This document shows, piece after piece, positions 1 to 6,197 of a stretch of DNA of 18,204 nt. This DNA is from CADCWK01 sp964244115 (GTDB lineage: Bacteria > Chloroflexota > Chloroflexia > Thermomicrobiales > UBA6265). A model generated the notes under the pieces. It was given only the letters and a program-made list of their open reading frames with translations, ran no database searches and was not told where the DNA came from. Every line of letters begins with the position of its first letter. Within the stretch, counting starts at the first letter, position 1. The stretch lies in the NCBI GenBank assembly GCA_964244115.1, contig CAXTHM010000072.1, positions 1-18,204 on the forward strand. The letters are read 5' to 3'. A program made the position numbers and the translations under genes.

Positions 1-221
1 ACTATCGCCACTGCGGCTATGCTGTTACCGGACAACTCCTGCGAGAACCGCTCTAGAGCTCCTGGTTACGATAAGCGGCGTGCTCCCCTGTCTGGGCACC
101 TGCGAGCCGCAGCGCAGCGAGAGCCGCTTCAGCGGGTGAACGAGCAGGTGAGCCGGAGAGGGGTCCCGCTCCGCTGGGGGGAGGTCTGCTCCGCCACCGA
201 GCGTTCCCATGGCGACCGGCT
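1..221. other. Non-coding region downstream of sufD
   Basis: I see no gene here that I can support. Short open frames exist on both strands but none has a recognisable protein or a good ribosome binding site. The stretch holds the perfect palindrome GCTCTAGAGC at 50-59, flanked by AACC (46-49) and GGTT (64-67), so the whole of 46-67 can fold. It also holds one copy of a dispersed repeat at 109-187. SufS and SufU, the usual partners of SufBCD, are not in this interval and would have to lie beyond the left edge or elsewhere in the genome. Confidence 0.6.
109..187 (-). repeat. Dispersed 3'-end-associated repeat, copy A
   Basis: Read on the minus strand (the sufD sense strand), this stretch matches 9673-9743 on the plus strand. 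The core is 27 identical bases (132-158 against 9693-9719 inverted). A shared AGACC...CCCCCAGC block lies on one side and GCTGCGCTGC on the other, with small indels between. In this copy AGCGGG (131-136) can pair with CCCGCT (165-170), enclosing the core in a hairpin loop. It starts about 35 bases after the sufD stop. It is either a transposable-type extragenic repeat or a conserved 3' RNA structure; the sequence does not decide which. Confidence 0.7.
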
Positions 222-1571
222 CTAGTAACCGACCTTGCGGGCGATGGCGTTGCCGAGGAAGTCCTGGATCTCCTCGACCGGGATGCGGTCGATCACCGGG
301 CGGAAGAAGCCTTCGACGATCAGCTTCTGGGCTTCGGTCCGGGGGATGCCGCGGGCCTGGAGGTAGAAGAGGTGCTCCGGCTCGACCTGACTAATCGTCG
401 CGCCGTGGGTGCAGCGGACATCGTTGGCGGCGATCTCGAGGTTCGGGATCGTGTCCGCCCGGGCCTTGCGGCTCAGGATCAGGTTGCGGTTCTGCTGGTA
501 GGCGTCCGTCTTCTGGGCGCCCTCGTGGACCCGGATCAGGCCGGAGTAGACGGTGCGGGCGCTGTCCTTCAGGGCGGTCTTGAACTCGAGGTCACTCGTC
601 GCGTAGGGCGACTCGTGCTCCTGCCAGGTGTGGTGGTCGAAGAACTGGTCGCCGTCGGCGAAGGTGATCCCGAGCATCTCGGCCAGCGTGTCGCGCCCCT
701 GGAGGCGGGAGCCGATCGAGCTGCGGGCCCACTTCGCGCCGAGCGTGACGTGGAGCGACTTGAGTTCGGCCCGGTCGGCGAGGGTCGCCCGCTCGTTCAG
801 CATCGAGTGGACGTTGCGGCCCCAGTCCTGGACCTGGACGTAGCGGAGCTGCGCGTTCTGACCGAGGATCAGCTCGACGACGTTGTTGGCGAAGATCTGC
901 CCCTCGCCATCAGCGGAGTGGTAGTCATCGACCATGAACGCCTCGGCGCCGTCCTCGACGACGACCAGCGTGTGGTTGAAGACCGACGAGCCGGCGGCGG
1001 TCGCCATGACGAACTGCCGGAACGGCAGCCCGACGGTGACACCCTTCGGGACGTACAGGAACGCGCCGCCCTGCCAGAAGGCACCGTGGAGCGCCTCGAA
1101 CCAGCCGGTGGTCGCCGGGACGGCCGTCGTCATGAAGTGCGGCCGGATCAGGTCGCCGTGATCGCGGAAGGCCGTGGCGAGGTCGGTGAAGACGACGCCC
1201 TGGGCGGCGAACTCGGCCGCGGCCTCGGTGTAGATCGTCGCGGCGTCGCGCTGGACGGTGATCCCGGCGCGGGCGCCGGAAATGTCCATCGTGCCACCCT
1301 CGGCCTGGTCGAGCTGGGCGAGTTCGGCGGCGCCGGCGAGGATCGGCTGACCCTCATTGGCGAACGGCGCGAGCTGGGCCAGCCGGAGGCTGCGCAGGTC
1401 GGTGCGCCGCCACTGCTCATCGGAGCGGGTCGGCATCTTCGTCTGCTCGTACGTCTCGAAGGCGGCGCGGCGGGCGTCCGAGACCCACTCGGGTTCGTTC
1501 CGCGTCGCGATCAGCGCGTCGAGCGCCTCCCGGGAAAAGCCCGCCAGCACGGCGGGAGCCTGTGTCGTCAT
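222..1571 (-). CDS. sufD: Fe-S cluster assembly protein SufD
   Basis: 449 residues. SufD pairs with SufB and SufC in the cytosolic SufBC2D scaffold on which Fe-S clusters are built. The C-terminal beta-helix core is typical: residues 385-397 contain CTHGATISQV, whose His389 matches the SufD histidine known to be important in E. coli (His360). This is followed by the family signature LFYLQARGI and the closing helix to IARKVGY. The N-terminal helical part, with WRRTDLRSL at 54-62, is also typical. I chose ATG at 1571 because AGAGG lies just upstream and the protein then has normal SufD length; the frame stays open far upstream, but those residues are arginine/proline-rich and unlike any Suf protein. 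It is the last gene of the fur-sufC-sufB-sufD cluster, 158 bp after sufB. The spacer has strong hairpins, so its expression may differ from sufCB. Confidence 0.96.
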   Translation of the reverse strand: MTTQAPAVLAGFSREALDALIATRNEPEWVSDARRAAFETYEQTKMPTRSDEQWRRTDLRSLRLAQLAPFANEGQPILAGAAELAQLDQAEGGTMDISGARAGITVQRDAATIYTEAAAEFAAQGVVFTDLATAFRDHGDLIRPHFMTTAVPATTGWFEALHGAFWQGGAFLYVPKGVTVGLPFRQFVMATAAGSSVFNHTLVVVEDGAEAFMVDDYHSADGEGQIFANNVVELILGQNAQLRYVQVQDWGRNVHSMLNERATLADRAELKSLHVTLGAKWARSSIGSRLQGRDTLAEMLGITFADGDQFFDHHTWQEHESPYATSDLEFKTALKDSARTVYSGLIRVHEGAQKTDAYQQNRNLILSRKARADTIPNLEIAANDVRCTHGATISQVEPEHLFYLQARGIPRTEAQKLIVEGFFRPVIDRIPVEEIQDFLGNAIARKVGY

Positions 1572-1602
1572 CGTTCGTCTACCTCTCATGGGCCTGGATG
1601 TG

Positions 1603-1618
1603 ATCGCCCTGCGGCGAT
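1603..1618 (-). other. Hairpin in sufB-sufD spacer (first)
   Basis: ATCGCC (1603-1608), loop CTGC, GGCGAT (1613-1618) is a perfect 6-bp stem with a 4-base loop, about 30 bases upstream of the sufD start. A second foldable stretch follows at 1620-1640 (CCCGG/CCGGG with CCCT/AGGG inside). The word GATGTGATCG occurs at 1597-1606 and again at 1660-1669. There is no U-run after the stem on the minus strand, so it is unlikely to be a simple terminator. Confidence 0.5.
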
Positions 1619-1691
1619 ACCCGGCCCTGAAGGGACCGGGCTCAGGGGTGATGTGCTTCGATGTGATCGAATCGTCGCGACATCGTCCCTG

Positions 1692-1715
1692 AGCCCGGGG
1701 ATTCATTCCCGGGCT
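1692..1715 (-). other. Strong hairpin just after sufB stop
   Basis: AGCCCGGG (1692-1699) and CCCGGGCT (1708-1715) form a perfect 8-bp GC-rich stem with an 8-base loop, 14 bases after the sufB stop codon on the minus strand. The bases that follow in the transcript are CAGGGAC, not a U-run. It is therefore better read as an intercistronic processing or stability element, or as partial attenuation before sufD, than as a classic terminator. The role is inferred. Confidence 0.6.
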
Positions 1716-1729
1716 TGGACGGCGTCGGA

Positions 1730-3136
1730 TTACCCGACCGACCCTTCCATCTCGAGCTGGATCAGCCGGTTGAGCTCGACGGCGTACTCCAGCGGGAGCT
1801 CCTTGGCGATCGGCTCGATGAAGCCGTTGACGATCATGCTCATCGCCTCGTCCTGCGTCAGGCCACGGCTCTGGAGGTAGAAGATCTGGTCCTCGGCCAC
1901 CTTGGAGACGGTCGCCTCGTGGCCGATCGAGACCTCTTCCTCCTCGATCTCCATGTACGGGTAGGTGTCGGTCCGGCTCTCCTCGTTCAGGAGCAGCGCG
2001 TCGCAGACGACGTTGCTCTTGACGTTGGTCGCGCCCTTGTGGACCTTGACCAGGCCGCGGTACGAACTCCGCCCGCTGCCCTTGGAGATCGACTTGGAGA
2101 TGATCTGCGAGGACGTGTTCGGGGCGACGTGGACGACCTTGCCGCCCGCGTCCTGGTGCTGGCCGTCGCTGGAGAAGGCGACGGAGAGGATCTCGCCGCG
2201 GGCGCCCTCCTCCATCAGCCAGACCGCCGGGTACTTCATCGTCAGCTTGGAGCCGAGGTTGCCGTCGACCCACTCCATCGTCGCGTTCTTGTAGGCGACG
2301 GCGCGCTTGGTGACGAGGTTGAAGACGTTCTTGGACCAGTTCTGGATCGTCGTGTAGCGGACGCGGGCGCCCTCCTGGACGATGATCTCGACGACGGCGG
2401 AGTGGAGGCTGTCGGTCGAGTACGTCGGAGCGGTGCAGCCCTCGACGTAGTGGACGTAGGAGCCCGGCGCCGCGATGATCAGGGTCCGCTCGAACTGGCC
2501 CATGTTCTCGGCGTTGATCCGGAAGTAGGCCTGGAGCGGCACCTCGATCCGGACGCCCTCCGGCACGTAGATGAACGAGCCACCGGACCAGACCGCCGAG
2601 TTCAGCGCGGCGAACTTGTTGTCGTTGGCCGGGATCACCGTGCCGAAGTACTGCTTGACGATGTCCGGGTGCTCACGGACGGCCGTGTCCATGTCGAGGA
2701 ACAGCACGCCGAGCTCTTCGAGGTCCTTGCGCAGCGAGTGGTAGATCACCTCGGACTCGTACTGGGCGCCGACGCCGGCGAGGAACTTCCGCTCCGCCTC
2801 CGGGATGCCGAGCTTCTCGAACGTGTCCTTGATGTAGGCCGGGACCTCGTCCCAGGTCTTGCCCTGCTTCTCGGCCGGGCGGATGTAATAGAAGATGTTG
2901 TCGAAGTCGATCTCGGCGAGGTTGCCGCCCCACTCCGGCATCGGCCGGGAGATGTAGTGGTCGTACGCCTTCAGGCGGTACTCCAGCATCCAGTCGGGCT
3001 CGCCCTTCATATCCGAGATCTGCTTGACGCCCTCACGGGTCAGGCCGCGCTTGCTCTTGAAGACGGGCTCCTCGGTGTCATGGAAGCCGAACTTGTAATC
3101 GCCGATATCGACCTGGGGCTTCTCGGTGGTAACCAT
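1730..3136 (-). CDS. sufB: Fe-S cluster assembly protein SufB
   Basis: 468 residues, the normal SufB length. SufB accepts sulfur and nucleates Fe-S clusters in the SufBC2D complex. The sequence is typical from end to end: a helical N-terminal region (EPDWMLEYRLKAYDHY, 46-61), a long beta-helix, and the C-terminal LEMEGSVG. Cys378 in NVVCDALLL aligns with E. coli Cys405, and Glu407 in GHEATVSK with Glu434, the residues known for sulfur transfer and cluster formation. Cys234 (VEGCTAP) aligns with the other conserved cysteine. The start at 3136 has GGGAG 9 bases upstream. It lies 92 bp after sufC and 158 bp before sufD, all on the same strand, so co-transcription is likely. Confidence 0.98.
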   Translation of the reverse strand: MVTTEKPQVDIGDYKFGFHDTEEPVFKSKRGLTREGVKQISDMKGEPDWMLEYRLKAYDHYISRPMPEWGGNLAEIDFDNIFYYIRPAEKQGKTWDEVPAYIKDTFEKLGIPEAERKFLAGVGAQYESEVIYHSLRKDLEELGVLFLDMDTAVREHPDIVKQYFGTVIPANDNKFAALNSAVWSGGSFIYVPEGVRIEVPLQAYFRINAENMGQFERTLIIAAPGSYVHYVEGCTAPTYSTDSLHSAVVEIIVQEGARVRYTTIQNWSKNVFNLVTKRAVAYKNATMEWVDGNLGSKLTMKYPAVWLMEEGARGEILSVAFSSDGQHQDAGGKVVHVAPNTSSQIISKSISKGSGRSSYRGLVKVHKGATNVKSNVVCDALLLNEESRTDTYPYMEIEEEEVSIGHEATVSKVAEDQIFYLQSRGLTQDEAMSMIVNGFIEPIAKELPLEYAVELNRLIQLEMEGSVG

Positions 3137-3159
3137 GGGTGAACTCCCTGTGGGGGACG

Positions 3160-3182
3160 GACCGGCGATCATGCCGCCGGTC
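3160..3182 (-). other. Perfect hairpin in sufC-sufB spacer
   Basis: GACCGGCG (3160-3167) and CGCCGGTC (3175-3182) form a perfect 8-bp stem with a 7-base loop. It can be extended by an outer GGAC/GTCC pair (3155-3158 with 3187-3190). The stem sits between the sufC stop and the sufB ribosome binding site. No U-run follows. It is a candidate mRNA processing or stability structure within the operon. Confidence 0.6.
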
Positions 3183-3228
3183 GGACGTCCCTGAGGTGCG
3201 ATTTCGGGAAAGACGGGGAAGGGGACGG

Positions 3229-4053
3229 TCAGGCGCTGGCGGCTGCGCCGGTCAGCTCGGTGCGGATACCCTCGTAGCCGCCCCGCTCCAGCTCGTGGGC
3301 CAGTTCCGGACCACCGCTGCGGACGATCCGGCCGTCCATGACGATGTGGACGTAGTGCGGCTTGATGTAGTCCAGCAGCCGCTGGTAATGGGTGATGAGC
3401 AGCAGCCCCATCTGGTCGTTGAAGAGCGTGTTGACGCCCTCGGAGACGACGCGGAGGGCGTCGATGTCGAGGCCGGAGTCGGTCTCGTCGAGGACGGCCA
3501 GGCTTGGCTCGAGCAGCGCCAGCTGGAGGATCTCGGCCCGCTTCTTCTCACCGCCGGAGAACCCCTCGTTGAGGTAGCGGGAGGCGAAGGAGTCGTCCAT
3601 CTTCAGGAGCGCCATCTTCTCGCGCATCAGCCGGCGGAACTCCCGCGGGGTGAAGGGGGAGACGGTCCCGCCCGCGGCCTCGGCGGCGGCGTTGCGGGCC
3701 TTACGGGTGTTGCCGACGGCCATCCGGAGGAAGTTCGCCATCGAGACGCCGGGGATGACGGTCGGGTACTGGAAGGCGAGGAACAGGCCCTTCTGGGCGC
3801 GCTCGTCGGGCTCCCACTCGAGGATGTTCTCACCCTTGTAGTAGATGGCGCCGCTGGTCACTTCATAGGTCGGGTTGCCGGCGATGATGTTCGCCAGCGT
3901 GCTCTTGCCGGAGCCGTTGGGGCCCATGATGGCGTGGATCTCGCCGAGGTTCACCGTGAGGTTGATGCCCTTGAGGATTTCCTTGTCCTCGATGCTGGCA
4001 TGCAGATCCTCGATCACGAACATCGGCGCGGTGGGAGTCGTGGCGTCGGCCAT
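3229..4053 (-). CDS. sufC: Fe-S cluster assembly ATPase SufC
   Basis: 274 residues; a cytosolic ABC-type ATPase that drives conformational change in SufBC2D. Visible in order: Walker A GPNGSGKST (44-52), Q-loop Gln95 in FQYP, the SufC form of the ABC signature FSGGEKKR (165-172), Walker B LAVLDE (185-190) with DSGLD after it, and H-loop His222 in ITHYQR. There are no membrane segments, as expected for SufC. I chose ATG at 4053 because AGAGGAGG lies about 9 bases upstream; a second ATG 10 codons in (4023) has no such site. The product is slightly longer than usual because of the N-terminal MADATTPTAP tail. It is the first suf gene after the Fur-family gene, 151 bp downstream of it. Confidence 0.98.
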   Translation of the reverse strand: MADATTPTAPMFVIEDLHASIEDKEILKGINLTVNLGEIHAIMGPNGSGKSTLANIIAGNPTYEVTSGAIYYKGENILEWEPDERAQKGLFLAFQYPTVIPGVSMANFLRMAVGNTRKARNAAAEAAGGTVSPFTPREFRRLMREKMALLKMDDSFASRYLNEGFSGGEKKRAEILQLALLEPSLAVLDETDSGLDIDALRVVSEGVNTLFNDQMGLLLITHYQRLLDYIKPHYVHIVMDGRIVRSGGPELAHELERGGYEGIRTELTGAAASA

Positions 4054-4204
4054 GGTCCTGGGGCCTCCTCTGGCACTGGGAGCCGCCCGGTCGGGGCGGA
4101 CACGTCGCTGGCGAGACATCGGTCCCCATCCGGGGCCGACCGGGTGAAACACGGGTGACGATCGTGACCGATGGTCACCGGGTAAGGGATCGTGGTGGGC
4201 GGCG
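4054..4204 (-). other. Structured spacer between fur-like gene and sufC
   Basis: Three compact perfect hairpins can form here: CCGCCC/GGGCGG (4083-4088 with 4094-4099), CCCC/GGGG (4124-4127 with 4132-4135) and GTGACC/GGTCAC (4164-4169 with 4173-4178). At 151 bp the spacer is long enough to contain its own suf promoter, but I cannot point to a convincing -35/-10 pair. The sufC ribosome binding site AGAGGAGG lies at its sufC end. Confidence 0.45.
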
Positions 4205-4627
4205 CTAACCGTGCCCGGTCGCGTTCGGTCTCGACCGGCACGCGGGGCAGAGGCCGGTGAAGACCGTGTGATGGCCCGTAACATGGAACCCGCTCTGCTC
4301 CCCGGCGACGTGCCCGGCGAGCAGGGCGACCGGGACATCGACGTCGTCGATGATCCCGCAGGACAGGCACTGGACGTGGTCGTGCCGGTCGACGCGGGCA
4401 TCGAAGCGGCTGGCCTGGTCCGCGAAGGTCAGCTCCAGGATCAGCCCCTGCTCGGCCAGGACGTGCAGCGAGCGGTAGACCGTGCCGTAGGCGATGCGCG
4501 GGTTGCGGCGCCGGACGCGCTCAAAGATCTCGCCGGCGGTCAGGTGGCGCTCGGCCGCCCGGACCTCCGTCAGGATGTCGGTGCGCTGCGTCGTGTTGCG
4601 ATAGGCCTTGATCGCCGGCTGCTCCAT
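4205..4627 (-). CDS. Fur-family metal- or peroxide-responsive regulator
   Basis: 140 residues, normal for Fur/PerR. The N-terminal winged helix spans about residues 8-65, with the recognition region RIAYGTVYRSLHVLAEQGLI (44-63). Two CxxC pairs, Cys87/Cys90 and Cys127/Cys130, form the structural zinc site. Histidines 82, 84, 119 and 120 are candidates for the sensing site. The residues typical of one subfamily (Fur, Zur, PerR, Mur) are not clear enough to choose. As the first gene before sufCBD, the likely job is to tie Fe-S assembly to iron or oxidative stress, possibly with autoregulation. Start: ATG at 4627 has GGTGGAG very close upstream; a GTG at 4636 adds three residues and is the alternative. 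Confidence is high for the family, moderate for control of suf. Confidence 0.93.
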   Translation of the reverse strand: MEQPAIKAYRNTTQRTDILTEVRAAERHLTAGEIFERVRRRNPRIAYGTVYRSLHVLAEQGLILELTFADQASRFDARVDRHDHVQCLSCGIIDDVDVPVALLAGHVAGEQSGFHVTGHHTVFTGLCPACRSRPNATGHG

Positions 4628-4680
4628 GTGCTCCACCCTAAGGTCCCGAGATCCCCGGCGGCTGCCGGTGCGTACTGCGA

Positions 4681-4708
4681 ATGAGTCTCGTTTCCGCTCA
4701 TAATTCTA
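4681..4708 (-). promoter_or_regulatory. Possible promoter/operator for fur-suf, proximal
   Basis: ATGAG (4681-4685) and CTCAT (4697-4701) form an inverted repeat with 11 bases between. TAGAAT reads on the minus strand at 4703-4708 as a fair -10, but the -35 position is poor. The block lies 55-80 bases before the fur-family start, where an autoregulated Fur protein would bind. The match to known Fur or PerR boxes is weak, so this is a candidate only. Confidence 0.3.
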
Positions 4709-4745
4709 CCAGCCGGATGGTCTCGCTGCCACGCCAGCGGGTATC

Positions 4746-4767
4746 CGGCGGTCGCCCGGCGGTCGCC
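4746..4767. repeat. Tandem 11-bp repeat, two copies
   Basis: CGGCGGTCGCC occurs twice in perfect tandem (4746-4756, 4757-4767), one helical turn apart, upstream of the proximal fur-suf promoter candidate. Two sites on the same helix face can indicate cooperative protein binding, but GC-rich intergenic DNA also produces such repeats by slippage. Confidence 0.5.
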
Positions 4768-4835
4768 GTTGCCGATCGCTCCCGACCGGTTCTCGCTGGC
4801 TCGACAGGGGATCGGACGATGACCGGTCGAATCCA

Positions 4836-4848
4836 GACCATTATAGTC
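4836..4848 (-). promoter_or_regulatory. AT-rich palindrome overlapping a minus-strand -10
   Basis: GACCATTATAGTC matches its own complement at 10 of 13 positions and stands out as AT-rich in GC-rich DNA. On the minus strand it contains a perfect TATAAT (4840-4845), with TTCCCG (4864-4869) 18 bases upstream as a weak -35. This would give a fur-suf leader of about 200 bases. An operator placed over the -10 is how Fur-family repressors often act. The assignment is inferred. Confidence 0.35.
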
Positions 4849-5180
4849 GGAATGGGTCGGGAACGGGAAATCGGCCCGGTGGTATCCAGGTGTCGCGTCG
4901 CGTGTCGCCTCGGACCGAAGCCGACACGGAGTCCGCATGCACCTTACCCGCCCGTCCACCGGCCCCGGTCGGCCCGAGGCGACTCTGCGGTCAGTGCGGT
5001 GTGGAGGCGATCGATTGCCCGCAGGAGACGGACGCCGTGACCGGATCGTGTCGGTTCCGTTGATGTTTCGGGTCGTCCGATGACTCGGTTGCGGCTAGCA
5101 TCAGGGACGTTCGTCTGCCGTGCGGCCGAGCGGGACGGGTGTTCCCGCAAGCGGCGGACACCCCGGAGTACCCACGCCCC

Positions 5181-5993
5181 ATGTTCGAGGCGCTGTTCAC
5201 GACCGAGGCCCTGATCGCGCTCCTGACCCTGACCGCGCTCGAGATCGTCCTCGGGATCGACAATATCATCTTCATCTCGATCCTGGTCGACAAACTGCCG
5301 AAGGCGCGGCAGCGGTTCGCCCGGAACCTCGGGCTGATCCTGGCGATGGGGATGCGGATCGTCCTCCTGCTGTCGCTGGGCTGGATCATCGGTCTGGAAG
5401 AGGACCTGTTCACCATCCTCGATCACGGGTTCTCCGGCCGGGACCTGATCCTGCTGATCGGTGGCCTGTTCCTGATCGCCAAGGCGACCTTCGAGATCCA
5501 TGAGAAGCTCGAGGGCGAGACCGCCCACGTCGCCGTCGCCGGAGCGCAGGTGGCGACCGCGACGTTCTCGGCCACGATCGTCCAGATCCTGCTGCTCGAC
5601 ATCGTCTTCTCGCTCGACTCCGTCATCACCGCCGTCGGGATGGCCGACGACATCATCGTCATGGTCCTGGCGGTCATCATCTCGATCGGCGTGATGCTGG
5701 TCTCGGCCGGCTTCATCAGCGAGTTCGTCAACCGGCACCCGACGGTGAAGATGCTGGCGCTGAGCTTCCTGATCCTGATCGGCTTCTCGCTGGTGATCGA
5801 GGGCTGGGGCGCCCACGTCGAGAAGGGCTACATCTACGCGGCGATGGCCTTCGCGGTGATCGTCGAGTTGCTCAACATCCGGCTCCGCAAGGCGTCGAAG
5901 CCGGTCGAGCTGCACCCGACCTGGATCAAGGACGCCGGTGCTGATGGCGCCGTCGGTCACCTCCCGGCCGACCAGCGCCAGACCCGGTCGTAA
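5181..5993 (+). CDS. TerC-family integral membrane protein
   Basis: 270 residues with about seven hydrophobic segments (near 10-35, 50-72, 86-103, 125-152, 157-180, 188-206, 217-235). The two family motifs are clear: EIVLGIDNIIF (21-31, with Glu21, Asp27, Asn28) and DIVFSLDSVITAVG (140-153, with Asp140, Asp146, Ser147). These acidic residues in membrane helices are thought to carry metal ions; several TerC relatives export manganese or help load metal onto secreted enzymes. I chose ATG at 5181 because it gives the usual family N-terminus MFEALFTTEALIALL; an upstream GTG at 5139 would add an unlike stretch. The hydrophilic tail after residue 236 is not conserved. Its place opposite a Fur-family gene fits a metal role but does not prove one; the true substrate is unknown. 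Confidence 0.93.
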   Translation: MFEALFTTEALIALLTLTALEIVLGIDNIIFISILVDKLPKARQRFARNLGLILAMGMRIVLLLSLGWIIGLEEDLFTILDHGFSGRDLILLIGGLFLIAKATFEIHEKLEGETAHVAVAGAQVATATFSATIVQILLLDIVFSLDSVITAVGMADDIIVMVLAVIISIGVMLVSAGFISEFVNRHPTVKMLALSFLILIGFSLVIEGWGAHVEKGYIYAAMAFAVIVELLNIRLRKASKPVELHPTWIKDAGADGAVGHLPADQRQTRS

Positions 5994-6023
5994 GGCCCCC
6001 TTGCGCTACCGGCGATCGTTGCC

Positions 6024-6094
6024 GTGATCGAAGCGCCCGTCCGACAAGCAGTCCGGGCGGCCCCTCTCCGGCTCGCTGGCGCTGCCGCGATCAC
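6024..6094 (+). other. Structured spacer after terC, with possible repeat remnant
   Basis: GTGATCG (6024-6030) and CGATCAC (6088-6094) enclose about 57 bases that contain a second stem, CGCCCG/CGGGCG (6034-6039 with 6054-6059). Positions 6061-6074 match 14 bases of the dispersed repeat seen at 109-187, in the same orientation relative to the preceding gene, followed by a shortened GCTGGCGCTGCC. This could be a terminator region for terC or a truncated third repeat copy. No U-run is present. Confidence 0.4.
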
Positions 6095-6197
6095 GCCGGA
6101 GTGGGGAGCAGCGCGGTATCCCGTCCGAGAATCGCTATAGCATGACCGTCACCCGGTCGGACCGCTCACCGGGCGATGGTCCATGAGGAGAACGTCG

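Larger units (their letters stand above)
4628..5180. other. Divergent control region between fur-suf and terC
   Basis: This stretch of about 550 bp has no credible gene. It separates the minus-strand fur-suf cluster from plus-strand terC and so should carry both promoters. I see an inverted repeat near the fur start (4681-4701), a tandem 11-mer (4746-4767), and an AT-rich imperfect palindrome with a TATAAT on the minus strand (4836-4848). Toward terC, TAGCAT at 5096-5101 could be a -10 but has no good -35. I looked for the Mn-sensing yybP-ykoY riboswitch often found before terC genes and saw no matching core. Confidence 0.5.

Noticed and set aside
50..59. GCTCTAGAGC as a vector or linker remnant
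   Set aside because: It contains a common restriction site, but the neighbouring bases do not match cloning polylinkers and the stretch blends with the surrounding genome composition.
109..187. T-box or other tRNA-sensing leader
   Set aside because: The GGGTCCCGCTCC stretch looked faintly like a T-box end, but the conserved bulge sequence is absent and the block lies downstream of a gene, not before an amino-acid gene.
372..1880. A 502-codon plus-strand open frame opposite sufD and sufB
   Set aside because: It is antisense to well-supported genes, its translation is rich in Val, Leu, Arg, Asp and Gly with no recognisable domain, and such frames are expected from third-position GC in this genome. 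The same applies to the long antisense frames over sufB, sufC, the molybdoenzyme, the GT39 genes, aroA and the aminopeptidase.
1572..2273. In-frame upstream extension of SufD by 234 codons
   Set aside because: It overlaps sufB in another frame and has no similarity to SufD N-termini; the ATG at 1571 has a ribosome binding site.
5139..5180. GTG at 5139 as start of the TerC protein
   Set aside because: It adds a hydrophilic stretch not typical of the family; the ATG at 5181 begins exactly where TerC proteins usually start.
5041..5180. Manganese-sensing yybP-ykoY riboswitch before terC
   Set aside because: I could not find the conserved core elements of this riboswitch in either direction.
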